NCBI RefSeq assembly: GCF_000166275.1
Contig: NZ_CM001023.1
Location: 2,917,001 to 2,981,000, forward strand
Reading direction: 5' to 3'
Origin: Algoriphagus machipongonensis
GTDB lineage: Bacteria > Bacteroidota > Bacteroidia > Cytophagales > Cyclobacteriaceae
Length of the DNA stretch: 64,000 bases
Below the pieces are notes generated by a model. The model searched no databases. It saw nothing but the letters and a program-made list of their open reading frames with translations, and was not told the DNA's origin. Positions 34,718 through 44,137 of this stretch are shown one piece after another. The number at the start of each line of letters is the position of its first letter. The first letter of the stretch is position 1. Made by a program: the position numbers and the translations under genes.

Positions 34718-35926
34718 TTACCCTTCTATCCAATTTGGACCTTTTAGCTCAATCAGTTTTTTGTTATACTCTTCTGCTTTAGCTTCGTTTTTAAGTCTTG
34801 TATGCACCTGGAATAATACCTCCATTACGTCAGTGTTATCAGGTTGGATTTCCAATGCTTTTGTAAAGTAAGGTATAGCCTGCTCATAATAATCATCAGC
34901 TGCTTTACCCATAGATTCAGATTTTTCTTCCCACTCATCATCTGGAAGAGCATTTAGCTCAGCTAAAATCTCTCTAGCTCTATCTAGCATTAAAGCTCCA
35001 GTATAGAAGTTACCATCATAAAACTCAGGATCTGCTTCAACTGATTTCTTATAATCTTCTAATGCACCTTCCATATCTCCTGACTTCTCTTTCAAGTAAC
35101 CAGAACGAAGAAGAATAGAAGCATTATTTGGGTCATTTTTTAATGCATTTTGGATAGAAGCCATTGCTTCATCCATCTTATTCAATTGAAGTAATAACTG
35201 AATTTCATACTCTGCTAGGATTTTATCCCCTGGGTAATCTTCTCTTGCAGCCATTACCATGTCATAAGCTCCTTCAGGATTTTCATCCTGACCACTTAAG
35301 ATCTGTACCAAGAAGTAATAAGTATTCAACTTATTGTAATCGTCAACCTCCAAAAGCATATTAAAGTGCTTTTTAGCTTCTTCATACATTCCAAGATCAT
35401 TTGCAAGGAAACCAGCATTGTAGTGAATAGTAGTATCCTGAGGCGCGATATCACCTGCTAAATCAAAGAAATGATATGCCATTTCAAGATCATCTTCATT
35501 GTATCTTTCAATCGCCTTATCAAATGAAGTATTCTTTAAGGTATTGATAGAGTAGGGTCTTAAGTTATCAGGAACTCCCACAACATCTTCTTCCCAGATA
35601 TCTTCACCGATTCCGTCTTCTTTGTTTGATCCAGCCATCTCAAATGACTTCATAAACGTTTCATATGCAGATTTACCGATCTCAAAATTTTGAGCGGTAT
35701 TGGTGGAATCAGAACCAAACATTTTGGTTTCGATTTGTGCTTTGATAAAATAAGTTTCTGGATCCTCACTAGTTTCTGGATCTTGTGTCGCTGCGTTGAT
35801 TTCAGACAACGCTACTTCCAAATCCCCCTTTTTATAGTTCTTGGAAGCCGATTTGACTACTTTTTTTTGTCCAAAGGCCAAGGTTGTTGCACCGATTAAG
35901 GCCATTGATAGAATTAACTTCTTCAT
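34718..35926 (-). CDS. Exported TPR-repeat protein downstream of gyrA
   Basis: This 402-residue protein has a signal peptide (MKKLILSMALIGATTLAFGQ) followed by TPR units, for example YNAGFLANDLGMYEEAKKHFNMLLE, LLRSGYLKEKSGDMEGALEDYKKSVE and YFTKALEIQPDNTDVMEVLFQVHTR. It is acidic overall. It is periplasmic or outer-membrane associated, by the signal peptide. Its start is 30 bases after the gyrA stop on the same strand and there is no terminator between, so it is probably read through from gyrA. No specific partner is known. Confidence 0.82.
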   Translation of the reverse strand: MKKLILSMALIGATTLAFGQKKVVKSASKNYKKGDLEVALSEINAATQDPETSEDPETYFIKAQIETKMFGSDSTNTAQNFEIGKSAYETFMKSFEMAGSNKEDGIGEDIWEEDVVGVPDNLRPYSINTLKNTSFDKAIERYNEDDLEMAYHFFDLAGDIAPQDTTIHYNAGFLANDLGMYEEAKKHFNMLLEVDDYNKLNTYYFLVQILSGQDENPEGAYDMVMAAREDYPGDKILAEYEIQLLLQLNKMDEAMASIQNALKNDPNNASILLRSGYLKEKSGDMEGALEDYKKSVEADPEFYDGNFYTGALMLDRAREILAELNALPDDEWEEKSESMGKAADDYYEQAIPYFTKALEIQPDNTDVMEVLFQVHTRLKNEAKAEEYNKKLIELKGPNWIEG

Positions 35927-35956
35927 TATTCGATAGCGTTTTTACTTTTTGTTTGG

Positions 35957-38515
35957 TTAATCATTTGGTTCATCTCCAGGTGTCTCTGGAGCTTCGTTTG
36001 CAGTATCTGAAGCATCAGGTGAATCAGAAGCCTCAGAAGATTCAATATCTTCTATTTCTTCCACTTCTTCAATGGTGATTTTTTCAACGGATGATATTTG
36101 ATCAGAATCACCTACTTTAATCAGACGAACTCCTTGAGTGGCTCTACCCATGATTCTAAGGGTATCCATAGAAATCCGAATGATGATACCCGATTTGTTA
36201 ATAATCATCAAATCATCAGCATCAGTTACTTCTTTGATCGCCACCAATGCTCCAGTTTTATCTGTCACATTCATAGCTTTCACTCCTTTACCTCCTCTAT
36301 TGGTAATTCTGTATTCATTCAAATAGGAACGTTTTCCGTATCCATTTTCTGAAACCACCAATAAGGTTGCTGTATCTTCAGAGGCACAAACCATGCCAAT
36401 TACAAAGTCATCCTGACCTGTCAAAGTAATTGCTTTCACCCCTGTAGCTGTCCTACCCATCGGTCTAACGGCAGTTTCTGGGAAGTGAATTGCTCTACCT
36501 GACTTGGCTGCAATAACGATGTGCTGATCACCATTGGTCATTTTTACGTTTACCAATTGATCATCTTCACGAATATTTAACGCAATGATACCATTTGTTC
36601 TTGGTCTACTGTATTGCTCCAAAGTGGTCTTTTTGATAACCCCTTTTTTAGTCACCATGACCAAGAAATGATTATTGATATAATCAGCATCATTGAGATC
36701 ATTCACTTGGATAATAGAACGTATTCTATCATCAGACTGAATATTGATCAGGTTTTGTATAGGTCTTCCTTTAGATGTTTTATTTCCCTCTGGGATTGCA
36801 TAGGCCTTAAGCCAGAATAATTTACCCTGATCAGTAAAGATCAACAGGTAATTATGAGTGGAGGCAGTAAATAGATACTCTGTAAAGTCATCTTCTTTGG
36901 TAGAAACACCACGTGAACCTACCCCTCCTCTACCTTGAGTTCTGTACTCTGTAAGCGCAGTTCGCTTCACATATCCCTGATGAGAAACGGTAATAATCAC
37001 TTCCTCATTAGGAATCATATCCTCATAGCTGAAATCTTCTGCATTATGCTCGATTTCAGTTCGTCGGTCATCAGCATAACGGTCTTTCATCTCAGTCAGT
37101 TCCGTCTTAATGATTTCCATACGCTTATCCTCGTTTTCAAGAATCTCTTTCAATTCTTCAATCAAGGCCATGATTTCTTTATACTCCTGGATGATTTTCT
37201 CTCGCTCCATTCCTGTCAATCGCTGTAATCTCATATCGAGAATCGCTCTTGCCTGAATTTCACTCAAATCAAATCTTTCTATCAAACCATTTCTGGCAGT
37301 TTCTGGGTCAGCAGAATTTCTAATCAAGGAAATTACTTCATCCAAATGATCCAAGGCAATCAAATAACCTTGTAAAATATGGGCTCTTTTCTCTGCTTCC
37401 TTAAGTTCGTATTGTGTCCTTCTTATAACTACTTCATGTCTGTGATCAACGTAGTGAACAATCAAGTCTTTCAGGTTAAGCGTATAAGGCCTTCCTTTGA
37501 CAAGTGCTACGTTATTGACAGAAAATGAAGTTTGAAGCTGTGTATGCTTGTATAAGTTATTTAAGATTACTGAAGGAATTGCATCTCTCTTGAGTTCATA
37601 AACGATCCTCATTCCAGATCGATCTGACTCGTCACGAATGGCAGAAATCCCATCAATTTTCTTCTCATTGATCAACTGGGCAGTTTTCTCTACCATGCTG
37701 GCCTTATTGACCAAATACGGAATCTCGGTGATGACAATCATCTCCTTATTACCACCGTCTTTGGTTTCAATATTGGCCTTACCTCTCATGACTATTCTGC
37801 CACGTCCGGTTTCGAAGGCTGCTTTAACACCATTATAACCATAGATTATACCTCCAGTTGGGAAATCAGGTGCAATCACATACTCCATCAACTCAGGAAT
37901 AGTAATCTCTCTATTTTCTATGTAGGCAATAATCCCAGAAATAACTTCACCAAGATTGTGGGGAGCCATATTTGTAGCCATACCTACTGCAATCCCAGAA
38001 GCACCATTCAATAAAAGTGCAGGAACTTTGGCAGGTAATACTACAGGCTCTTTAAGGGAGTCATCAAAGTTGAATTGATAATCAACAGTGTCCTTGTTGA
38101 TATCTACCAGCATTTCCTCAGCAATACGCTTCAGTCTTGCCTCCGTATAACGCATCGCAGCGGGGTTATCCCCATCGATGGAACCAAAGTTACCTTGACC
38201 ATCAACCAATTGGTAACGCAAAGACCAAGGTTGAGCCATACGAACCATGGTGTCGTATACAGCTGAATCACCGTGTGGGTGGTACTTACCTAGTACTTCA
38301 CCGACGATTCTTGCAGATTTTTTATGTGGTTTATTATGTAATACGCCTAGTTCCTGCATCCCAAACAGGATTCTTCTATGAACTGGCTTCATCCCGTCAC
38401 GGACGTCTGGAAGGGCCCTGGAAACAATAACCGACATCGAATAATCGATGTAGGCTCCACGCATTTCCTCTTCAATATTAATGGGTATGATATTCTCGTT
38501 TTCTCCTTCGGCCAT
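35957..38515 (-). CDS. gyrA: DNA gyrase subunit A
   Basis: GyrA is the DNA-cleaving subunit of gyrase, which introduces negative supercoils. The 852-residue protein has the catalytic Tyr123 in [10 protein letters not shown] and the quinolone-determining segment [12 protein letters not shown] with Ser84 and Asp88 unaltered, the pattern of a quinolone-sensitive gyrase. The C-terminal DNA-wrapping domain has a GyrA box reading QGRGGVG, near the usual QRRGGKG, which favours gyrase over topoisomerase IV. The last 40 or so residues are a strongly acidic tail rich in Glu, Asp and Ser. The start follows SD-poor sequence, as expected here. Quinolone response is inferred from two residues only. Confidence 0.93.
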   Translation of the reverse strand: MAEGENENIIPINIEEEMRGAYIDYSMSVIVSRALPDVRDGMKPVHRRILFGMQELGVLHNKPHKKSARIVGEVLGKYHPHGDSAVYDTMVRMAQPWSLRYQLVDGQGNFGSIDGDNPAAMRYTEARLKRIAEEMLVDINKDTVDYQFNFDDSLKEPVVLPAKVPALLLNGASGIAVGMATNMAPHNLGEVISGIIAYIENREITIPELMEYVIAPDFPTGGIIYGYNGVKAAFETGRGRIVMRGKANIETKDGGNKEMIVITEIPYLVNKASMVEKTAQLINEKKIDGISAIRDESDRSGMRIVYELKRDAIPSVILNNLYKHTQLQTSFSVNNVALVKGRPYTLNLKDLIVHYVDHRHEVVIRRTQYELKEAEKRAHILQGYLIALDHLDEVISLIRNSADPETARNGLIERFDLSEIQARAILDMRLQRLTGMEREKIIQEYKEIMALIEELKEILENEDKRMEIIKTELTEMKDRYADDRRTEIEHNAEDFSYEDMIPNEEVIITVSHQGYVKRTALTEYRTQGRGGVGSRGVSTKEDDFTEYLFTASTHNYLLIFTDQGKLFWLKAYAIPEGNKTSKGRPIQNLINIQSDDRIRSIIQVNDLNDADYINNHFLVMVTKKGVIKKTTLEQYSRPRTNGIIALNIREDDQLVNVKMTNGDQHIVIAAKSGRAIHFPETAVRPMGRTATGVKAITLTGQDDFVIGMVCASEDTATLLVVSENGYGKRSYLNEYRITNRGGKGVKAMNVTDKTGALVAIKEVTDADDLMIINKSGIIIRISMDTLRIMGRATQGVRLIKVGDSDQISSVEKITIEEVEEIEDIESSEASDSPDASDTANEAPETPGDEPND

Positions 38516-38556
38516 ATTTGCTTTTCTGGGGTCGATTATTAGCCTGCTAAGATAGT

Positions 38557-38574
38557 AAAAACCCGATGGTTTTT
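38557..38574 (-). terminator. Weak AT-rich hairpin downstream of the 38611 gene
   Basis: AAAAACC (38557-38563) pairs with GGTTTTT (38568-38574) across CGAT. It lies 37 bases past the stop of the outer-membrane protein gene and before gyrA. The stem is short and AT-rich; its own T-run arm might serve as a terminator tail. It could instead be part of the gyrA leader. Confidence 0.35.
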
Positions 38575-38610
38575 AAAAGAGAATATAAAGACCTTTAATT
38601 CTTTAGATCT

Positions 38611-39633
38611 TTAATACCATTGACCTACTTTTCTGTTCTGATAATTAAAGATTCCGCTACCTCTATATTCGATCCCATTATGCAGGTGCTTCATCACTAC
38701 ACCACAACCAGCAATCTTACATCTTTTAGTCCCTGGGAAACGAATAGCAAACCCAACTTGCATCCCATACAGCGTTTGTTTAAGGTCTTGAACCTCAGAA
38801 AAATCCGATGCTGCATAAGTAAACTCCCTAAATTCAGCACCTCCTTTGATGAACATTTTAGTGTATTCAGAAAAATCACGTTCAATACGTAGTGCGATCC
38901 CCATATAAGGCTTATCAGCCACAGCTAATTTAGGCTCGTACATTGAGGTGTTGCCTACAACACTTTCGTCAACAAAATTTTTCATTTTCAACTGACCAAA
39001 CTCCCCTTCTAGTATAAACCTCCAAGGATATTGCTGTCTTGACCTCTGAGTTAATTCTGATTGCATGTAATAATTAGATGATGCATACCTTCTATACTTC
39101 CATCTTAAAAAAGATTGTCTCCTTTTAGCATCGAATAATACCAAGCCCACAGTCCCATAAAATTTACTTACCTGATAGGATCCTCCCTCAAAAGGGAATT
39201 CAAAGTTTCCACCTCTCATCGTTGACATCTTTCCCCACTCCTGTCCGTATCCTCCTCCTATTGTCAAAAGGTTAAATAAGTTTATCCGAAGACCTGCATC
39301 CAGCTGCGGAAATGCCCATTCATTACTTTTCATTTCCAAAGGGTTCTCCTCAGAAATATCTAAGGGCTCATCAAAGTTTTGATACTGCTGAAAATTGGGA
39401 TACAAATCCAGATTGGGCGAATAAAATTCTTGGGAGAATTGATGGTAGGCTCCACCTCCAGAAATCTCCAAACTAAACATCTCCAATACATTTCTGTAGA
39501 TATTCCCTACTGCACTTTCACTTTTTGGATTCTTAGCTTTGGTAGAGATCCCAAAAATGTCTTCATCCTGAGCTGAGGCTAAAACCGTGATACATACAAA
39601 TAGAAACGAAAGAATTGTTTTTTTAATCACCAT
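38611..39633 (-). CDS. Predicted outer-membrane beta-barrel protein of unknown function
   Basis: This 340-residue protein has a signal peptide (VIKKTILSFLFVCITVLASAQ) and then alternating amphipathic strands rich in Tyr, Phe and Trp through to its C-terminal VGQWY, suggesting a small barrel. I recognise no enzymatic motif. It contains a KCKIAGCGVVMKHLHNGIEYRG segment near the C-terminus with two Cys residues, which is unusual in a barrel and could bind metal or form a disulfide. It lies upstream of gyrA on the same strand with a weak hairpin between them. Confidence 0.65.
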   Translation of the reverse strand: MVIKKTILSFLFVCITVLASAQDEDIFGISTKAKNPKSESAVGNIYRNVLEMFSLEISGGGAYHQFSQEFYSPNLDLYPNFQQYQNFDEPLDISEENPLEMKSNEWAFPQLDAGLRINLFNLLTIGGGYGQEWGKMSTMRGGNFEFPFEGGSYQVSKFYGTVGLVLFDAKRRQSFLRWKYRRYASSNYYMQSELTQRSRQQYPWRFILEGEFGQLKMKNFVDESVVGNTSMYEPKLAVADKPYMGIALRIERDFSEYTKMFIKGGAEFREFTYAASDFSEVQDLKQTLYGMQVGFAIRFPGTKRCKIAGCGVVMKHLHNGIEYRGSGIFNYQNRKVGQWY

Positions 39634-39672
39634 AGATTGCTAACGAATATAACTTTGTCTTCGTGTCAAAAT

Positions 39673-39700
39673 AAAAAAAAAGCCTCCACAAAGGAGGCTT
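39673..39700 (-). terminator. Intrinsic terminator after the 39723-40232 gene
   Basis: An 8-bp stem (AAGCCTCC at 39680-39687 with GGAGGCTT at 39693-39700) and 5-base loop (ACAAA) is followed on the minus strand by a run of eight or more T. It lies 23 bases after the stop. Confidence 0.85.
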
Positions 39701-39722
39701 TTTCTGTAAGTTTATTTAAAAT

Positions 39723-40232
39723 TTATTTGCTATCAGTTTCTTCTTCTCCATCATTATCTCCTTCACTTTTAGCTTTAATTTCAGTAACTAAAGAGTCAAT
39801 TTTTTCTTTAATAGCTGGATCAGCTTTCTGAGCTCCATTCACTTTGTTATAAGTAGAAACTCCCAAAATTGAATCATTCATGATTAATTCAGTTTTGTAT
39901 TCTTTCAAGACATCCTGAAGTGAATTCTGGAAATCCTGAACAGCTTGGTAAGCTTCTTTCTCTTCATCTGTTATTTCAGCTTCAGCCATCTTCGCATCAT
40001 CTCCCCACGCAGCTTTAATTTCATTATAGCGAGCGCCACCTTGGAAAATCTCATTCTCCAAAATCATTGCCTTAAATTCTTCTGTCTTCTCAGCAGCAAA
40101 TTGCTCCGTCATCGCTTCCATGTTGGCAAATTTGGCAAGCTCTTCATTTGTCACTTCTTCCGCTGCTTCCTGCGCAAATCCTGTCAAGCCCAAACAAGCG
40201 AAAAACGCTCCAAACAACAATAATTTTTTCAT
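39723..40232 (-). CDS. Exported acidic helical protein of unknown function
   Basis: I do not recognise this protein. Starting at the ATG at 40232 gives 169 residues with a clear signal peptide (KKLLLFGAFFACLGLTGFAQ). A longer open frame from 40295 puts 21 residues before it and is unlikely. The mature protein is acidic, Glu/Lys/Ala-rich and predicted mostly helical, with a Asp/Glu-rich C-terminus (EGDNDGEEETDSK). It is likely a periplasmic protein. It has its own terminator and shows no operon partner. Confidence 0.72.
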   Translation of the reverse strand: MKKLLLFGAFFACLGLTGFAQEAAEEVTNEELAKFANMEAMTEQFAAEKTEEFKAMILENEIFQGGARYNEIKAAWGDDAKMAEAEITDEEKEAYQAVQDFQNSLQDVLKEYKTELIMNDSILGVSTYNKVNGAQKADPAIKEKIDSLVTEIKAKSEGDNDGEEETDSK

Positions 40233-40278
40233 AATCTTCTTTGCTTTTAGTTTTCGTAAGATGTTAAATAAATAAACC

Positions 40279-40310
40279 AAAACCCATAAAATCAAGTGTT
40301 TTTGGGTTTT
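40279..40310 (-). terminator. Candidate AT-rich terminator after rpe
   Basis: AAAACCC (40279-40285) pairs with GGGTTTT (40304-40310) around an 18-base loop. It lies about 36-67 bases past the rpe stop and before the 40232 gene start, and is followed on the minus strand by the T-rich GGTTTATTTATTT. The stem is short, so confidence is modest. Confidence 0.4.
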
Positions 40311-40345
40311 TTAGAGTATTTTAGGATAGACGGTATACAATAGTC

Positions 40346-41005
40346 CTATCTCGTCTTTATAGATTTCAATTCTTTTATAGTTTCTATAGGTTGAGGCGAA
40401 TTGAACACAAAACTCCCTGCTACCAAAACATCCGCACCAGCCTCAATTAATTTAGGAGCATTTTGAATATTTACTCCCCCATCTATTTCGATTTTTGTGG
40501 AAGCTCCTTTTGATAAAATCAGGTCCTTAAGTCTCGCTATTTTATCGTAGGTGTTTTCAATAAATTTCTGTCCACCAAAACCAGGATTTACTGACATCAT
40601 ACAAACCAAGTCAATGTCCTGTATTACGTCTTTCAAGAGGTCAATTGAAGTATGAGGATTAATAGCCACTCCAGCTTTTGCTCCCAATGCTTTGATGGCT
40701 TGCAAAGACCTATGGAGATGTGGACATGCCTCATAATGAACCGAAATAATATCCGCTCCTGCATCCCGGAATGCTTCCAAGTAACGGTCGGGTTCCACAA
40801 TCATCAAATGAACATCCAAGGGTTTTTCCGCATGTTTTTTTATGGCCTGGGTTACAGGAATTCCAAAGGAAATATTAGGCACAAAAACTCCATCCATTAT
40901 ATCTACATGAATATAGTCAGCAGATGAGGAATTGAGCATTTCTACTTCAGTTTGAAGATTGGCAAAATCTGCTGCTAAAATTGAAGGGGCAATCAAAAGG
41001 GACAT
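40346..41005 (-). CDS. rpe: Ribulose-phosphate 3-epimerase
   Basis: Rpe interconverts D-ribulose 5-phosphate and D-xylulose 5-phosphate in the pentose phosphate pathway. The TIM-barrel motifs are in order: IAPSILAADFANL, YIHVDIMDGVFVPNISFG (metal-binding His and Asp), PLDVHLMI, SVNPGFGGQKFI (phosphate loop), and IEIDGGVNIQNAPKLIEAGAD. Length is 219 residues, normal. The start follows the usual MSLLIAPSILAAD opening. It is 28 bases downstream of the subtilisin gene, so the two could be co-transcribed. Confidence 0.95.
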   Translation of the reverse strand: MSLLIAPSILAADFANLQTEVEMLNSSSADYIHVDIMDGVFVPNISFGIPVTQAIKKHAEKPLDVHLMIVEPDRYLEAFRDAGADIISVHYEACPHLHRSLQAIKALGAKAGVAINPHTSIDLLKDVIQDIDLVCMMSVNPGFGGQKFIENTYDKIARLKDLILSKGASTKIEIDGGVNIQNAPKLIEAGADVLVAGSFVFNSPQPIETIKELKSIKTR

Positions 41006-41033
41006 AGGGGTAATAAATTACTTAGGTTTTGAC

Positions 41034-42689
41034 TTATTGTCTAAAGAGTTTCGTTCGTTTAATGTTTCTAGAATCGCGCATCTGTACGACATAGAAGCCC
41101 GGTTTTATTCCCTGCAATGAGGTTCTGAATGGATCTTTCGGGCTATTTCTTAATAATACTGCAGACTGCAGCGTCTTTCCGTTCATGTCTATCAAAGTGA
41201 ATTCTGCGCTAAGGCCTTGACCAAAATAAATGGTTAAGTCATCCTCTGCCAATGGGTTTGGATATAGTTTCCAAGCAAAATTTTCTTCCCCTGTAACAGC
41301 TAAGATCTCACCATAATAGGCATCTCTGAAATTTGGGATACCAAAACCCAATAAATTATCTTTTTCCTCAGACTGAGTAGCACTTCTAAATAAGTTTTCA
41401 ACCAGCTGAGCTCGTGTCCATTCTGGTTTTCCTTGCCATAAACCGGCAGCCAATGCAGTAATTTGAGGTGCTGAAAAAGAAGTTCCGTTGGAATAGCCTA
41501 GATTTCCATTCGAACGAATTAATGCAACTCCATTTCCATAGGTCGTGAGATCAGGCTTTAACCTACCATCTCCTGTAGGTCCTCGGGAAGAGAAATTGGA
41601 AACTTCCAAGTTTTTATCTACTGCTCCTACAGCTATTACCATTTCCGAATCTGCCGGGCTAATCAATGTCGATTCTTTTGGCCCGTAATTGCCGACACTA
41701 TTGATGATCAAGATTCCTCGCTGGGCTGCAATATTAGCTCCCTGAGCAATGACTGTTGTTTTACCATCCAAATCCTCTAAAGAATAATTCATCGTAGGAT
41801 CATCAAAATCCCAATAGCCTACCGAGCTATTAATAATATCCACACCAAGACTGTCGGCTACTTCGGCAGCTCTCACCCAATTGTATTCTTCGATTTTATA
41901 TTCTGTAGCATCTTCCTCAGTGATCGCCAAATAATAATCAGCATCTGGTGCGCCGGATTTCAATATTCCTTCTTCGTTTGCGGCGATTAAGGAAAGGACA
42001 TTAGTTCCATGTTGATTGGCAGTAAAAATGTTATCAGACCATGGCCTCACAAAATTATTTGCTTTGATAATCTGATTGTTTGCAAATAAATGTGATAAAG
42101 CTGATGCTTCATCGGTCCCAGGGAAACCAGCATCAAAAACTGCTACCGTAATTCCTTTTCCTGTAAAACCGGCTTCGTGCATGTCCGGAATCCCTAACAA
42201 GCTATTTTGAAAATCATAAGGATTTTCATTGGTGCCTAGTTTCCTATGATTAAGAGGCAGGCAAATTTTCAAAGAAGCTGAAGCAAACAAGCGTCTTCCA
42301 ATCCTGGCATTTGGGCTAGGCAAATAATCTAACGCCACCATTTCCACTCTTTCAACAAAAGGCAATGCCTCAATTTCATTAGCGCCAACTTCATCTGTAA
42401 CTAATACCAAAGCATTCAACCATTTACTTGGATACAGTAAATAATGAGCTTTCTCTCCTAATTCATCGATGTATTTTTGTGCCACCGGTAAATCCAAAGA
42501 ATCTATTGGTACTCCTTCCCTAGACCTTCTAATTAAAGCCTTGGATGACAAGAAATTGCCGGGCTCACTAAGACTGAAAGTGTCTTGTGGCTTATACTTG
42601 AAAAATACAGCATAGCGATCTTGTGCAAAGGATAAACTACATACCCCTAACCAAAAAGCTGCAACTAATAAAAATTTATAAAATCCCAT
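41034..42689 (-). CDS. Secreted subtilisin-type serine peptidase (S8) with a T9SS tail
   Basis: The protein has a signal peptide (about residues 1-22, ending SFAQ), a propeptide region, then an S8 catalytic domain with Asp186 (VAVFDAGFPG), His227 (NQHGTNVLSLIAA) and Ser404 (NGTSFSAPQITALAAG), the catalytic triad in the usual order. The last 80 or so residues form a T9SS type A sorting domain beginning KLYPNPLAE and ending in KRTKLFRQ. Length is 551 residues. It is expected at the cell surface or outside. Its start overlaps the upstream lipoprotein gene by 14 bases, so the two are probably coupled. Confidence 0.88.
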   Translation of the reverse strand: MGFYKFLLVAAFWLGVCSLSFAQDRYAVFFKYKPQDTFSLSEPGNFLSSKALIRRSREGVPIDSLDLPVAQKYIDELGEKAHYLLYPSKWLNALVLVTDEVGANEIEALPFVERVEMVALDYLPSPNARIGRRLFASASLKICLPLNHRKLGTNENPYDFQNSLLGIPDMHEAGFTGKGITVAVFDAGFPGTDEASALSHLFANNQIIKANNFVRPWSDNIFTANQHGTNVLSLIAANEEGILKSGAPDADYYLAITEEDATEYKIEEYNWVRAAEVADSLGVDIINSSVGYWDFDDPTMNYSLEDLDGKTTVIAQGANIAAQRGILIINSVGNYGPKESTLISPADSEMVIAVGAVDKNLEVSNFSSRGPTGDGRLKPDLTTYGNGVALIRSNGNLGYSNGTSFSAPQITALAAGLWQGKPEWTRAQLVENLFRSATQSEEKDNLLGFGIPNFRDAYYGEILAVTGEENFAWKLYPNPLAEDDLTIYFGQGLSAEFTLIDMNGKTLQSAVLLRNSPKDPFRTSLQGIKPGFYVVQMRDSRNIKRTKLFRQ

Positions 42690-43344
42690 GTTCGGTTAAT
42701 ATCAAATGAACTTTGCTCCCAGAATCGATCAACTGATCACCTAAGCAATCGTTTCTAGAACAATAAGTTAGTACTTCCTTAAATTCTTCTACTAGTCCCA
42801 CCCCTTTTTGGAAAACTTCATATCGATTATCTCGATAAGTCACCAAGTCATCTTCCATAGATTGAAGGACTCGTAGAGATCCTGCTGCATTATCCAGTTC
42901 TATTATTTCAAAATCATCTTCATCACTCTCTCTGTAACTATTTCCATCCCAAAGGGTTCCTGATTTTGGTGGAAAAACTAAAACAACTACAGGTTGATTG
43001 TTAATTGTTCTAATCAAGGTGTTGTTTCTAACTTTCAGGGTATAATCTTTTTCGATCGACCAGTTCTCCTGATCATAAGATTTACTCCTTTCTACAATAT
43101 AAACTAATTCATTTCCCTCATCTAAATAGGTGGAACGTATTAGATCCTTGTAAAAATAACTATCCTCTTCCGAATCGTTCTCACCCAAATATTGAGTTTC
43201 ATCCACCGAATAAATCCAAAACTCTCCGATACTCAAAGGCTGATATTCCAACCCCAACTCAAATGGTGTTTCATCCAACTCCCTTTCACATGCCCAAAAG
43301 CAGGAAATGATTAATATAAAGAATAAGGGTAAAAGTCTATTCAT
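42676..43344 (-). CDS. Lipoprotein of unknown function coupled to a subtilisin gene
   Basis: This 222-residue protein begins with a lipoprotein signal (RLLPLFFILIISCFWACEREL, lipid anchor at Cys15 or Cys19). The mature part is rich in Glu, Asp, Tyr and beta-prone residues, with repeats of short hydrophobic stretches such as VVVLVFPPKSGTLWDG. I recognise no domain. Its last 14 bases overlap the start of the T9SS subtilisin gene in another frame. It may bind or help secrete that protease, but this is inferred from the overlap only. Confidence 0.72.
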   Translation of the reverse strand: MNRLLPLFFILIISCFWACERELDETPFELGLEYQPLSIGEFWIYSVDETQYLGENDSEEDSYFYKDLIRSTYLDEGNELVYIVERSKSYDQENWSIEKDYTLKVRNNTLIRTINNQPVVVLVFPPKSGTLWDGNSYRESDEDDFEIIELDNAAGSLRVLQSMEDDLVTYRDNRYEVFQKGVGLVEEFKEVLTYCSRNDCLGDQLIDSGSKVHLILTEHGIL

Positions 43345-43447
43345 AAATCTTCTTGAGGACTTAAAAATACATTTAATTTCCTTTTAAACCTTTTCAAACA
43401 GACTTCATATTATTTCAATTTCCTTTTCCTAGGCCAATCATCCTGAT

Positions 43448-43455
43448 TACCTTTG
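43448..43455 (+). promoter_or_regulatory. Candidate -7 promoter box for the TrpF-like gene
   Basis: TACCTTTG is a full match to TAnnTTTG, 19 bases before the ATG at 43475. The -33 region is only TTTT-like (about 43424-43427). It is the same 8-base sequence as the -7 box at 25448-25455. Confidence 0.5.
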
Positions 43456-43474
43456 AGCTACTAAATTTGAAAAA

Positions 43475-44095
43475 ATGGCCTTAAAAACTTTTGTAAAAAT
43501 TAGTGGCATCACCAACCTTAGTGATGCTAGGTATTGTGCAGGGATGTACGTCAATTTAATAGGTTTTGCTTTAGAAGAAAATTCTGAAAAATTCATAAAT
43601 CCTGACCAATTCAAAGAAATCACAGGATGGGTTTCAGGTTTAGAATTTGTAGGTGAATTTGAAAATGCCTCTTTAGAAAATGCACTTGAAATTTTAAAAG
43701 ATTACCCTGAAATCACTTGGGTAGAACATACGAGAATCGATGATTTGGTAGCCCTGAGGGATGCTGGATACCAGGTAATTTATAAAAAAGACCTTGCTGA
43801 GGTCAGGCACATGGAAATTGATGTTGCCACAAAACTTAAAGAAGAGGGAATTGTTTTTCACATCACTTCTAATGATGATCCATTAACTGAAAGTGATATT
43901 GAAGTAATCAGCAAATTATCTCAAACCTGTGAAGTCATTTTAGGAGCAGGTTTGACTGCTGAGAACGTAGAGGAATACACCGACACCCTTCATCTGAAAG
44001 GAATCGTTTTAGAAGGAGGAGAAGAGATAAAACCAGGACTCAAAGACTTTGATGAGTTAGCCGATATTCTGGAAGTATTAGAGATAGAAGATTAA
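43475..44095 (+). CDS. Phosphoribosylanthranilate isomerase-like protein missing catalytic residues
   Basis: This 206-residue protein resembles TrpF, which isomerises phosphoribosylanthranilate in tryptophan synthesis. The opening VKISGITNLSDARYCAG matches the family's VKICGITxxxDA, but the catalytic Cys is Ser10. The TIM-barrel continues with LGAGLTAENVEEY, normally LSGGLxPENV, and ends GIVLEGGEEIKPGLKDFDEL where the family has DVSSGVExxPGxKD. So the Cys general base and the DVSSG phosphate-loop residues are changed, and the usual LLDTK block with the catalytic Asp is not evident. No other trp biosynthetic gene is nearby. I infer a paralogue with altered or lost isomerase activity. Confidence 0.75.
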   Translation: MALKTFVKISGITNLSDARYCAGMYVNLIGFALEENSEKFINPDQFKEITGWVSGLEFVGEFENASLENALEILKDYPEITWVEHTRIDDLVALRDAGYQVIYKKDLAEVRHMEIDVATKLKEEGIVFHITSNDDPLTESDIEVISKLSQTCEVILGAGLTAENVEEYTDTLHLKGIVLEGGEEIKPGLKDFDELADILEVLEIED

Positions 44096-44137
44096 AAAAA
44101 AAAGCTAGTCTCATGAATCTGAGACTAGCTATTTTTT
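44096..44137. terminator. Bidirectional intrinsic terminator between TrpF-like and aldo/keto reductase genes
   Basis: An 11-bp perfect stem (AGCTAGTCTCA at 44103-44113 with TGAGACTAGCT at 44120-44130) and 6-base loop is flanked by A-runs on the left and T-runs on the right, so it can work for both convergent genes. Confidence 0.9.
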
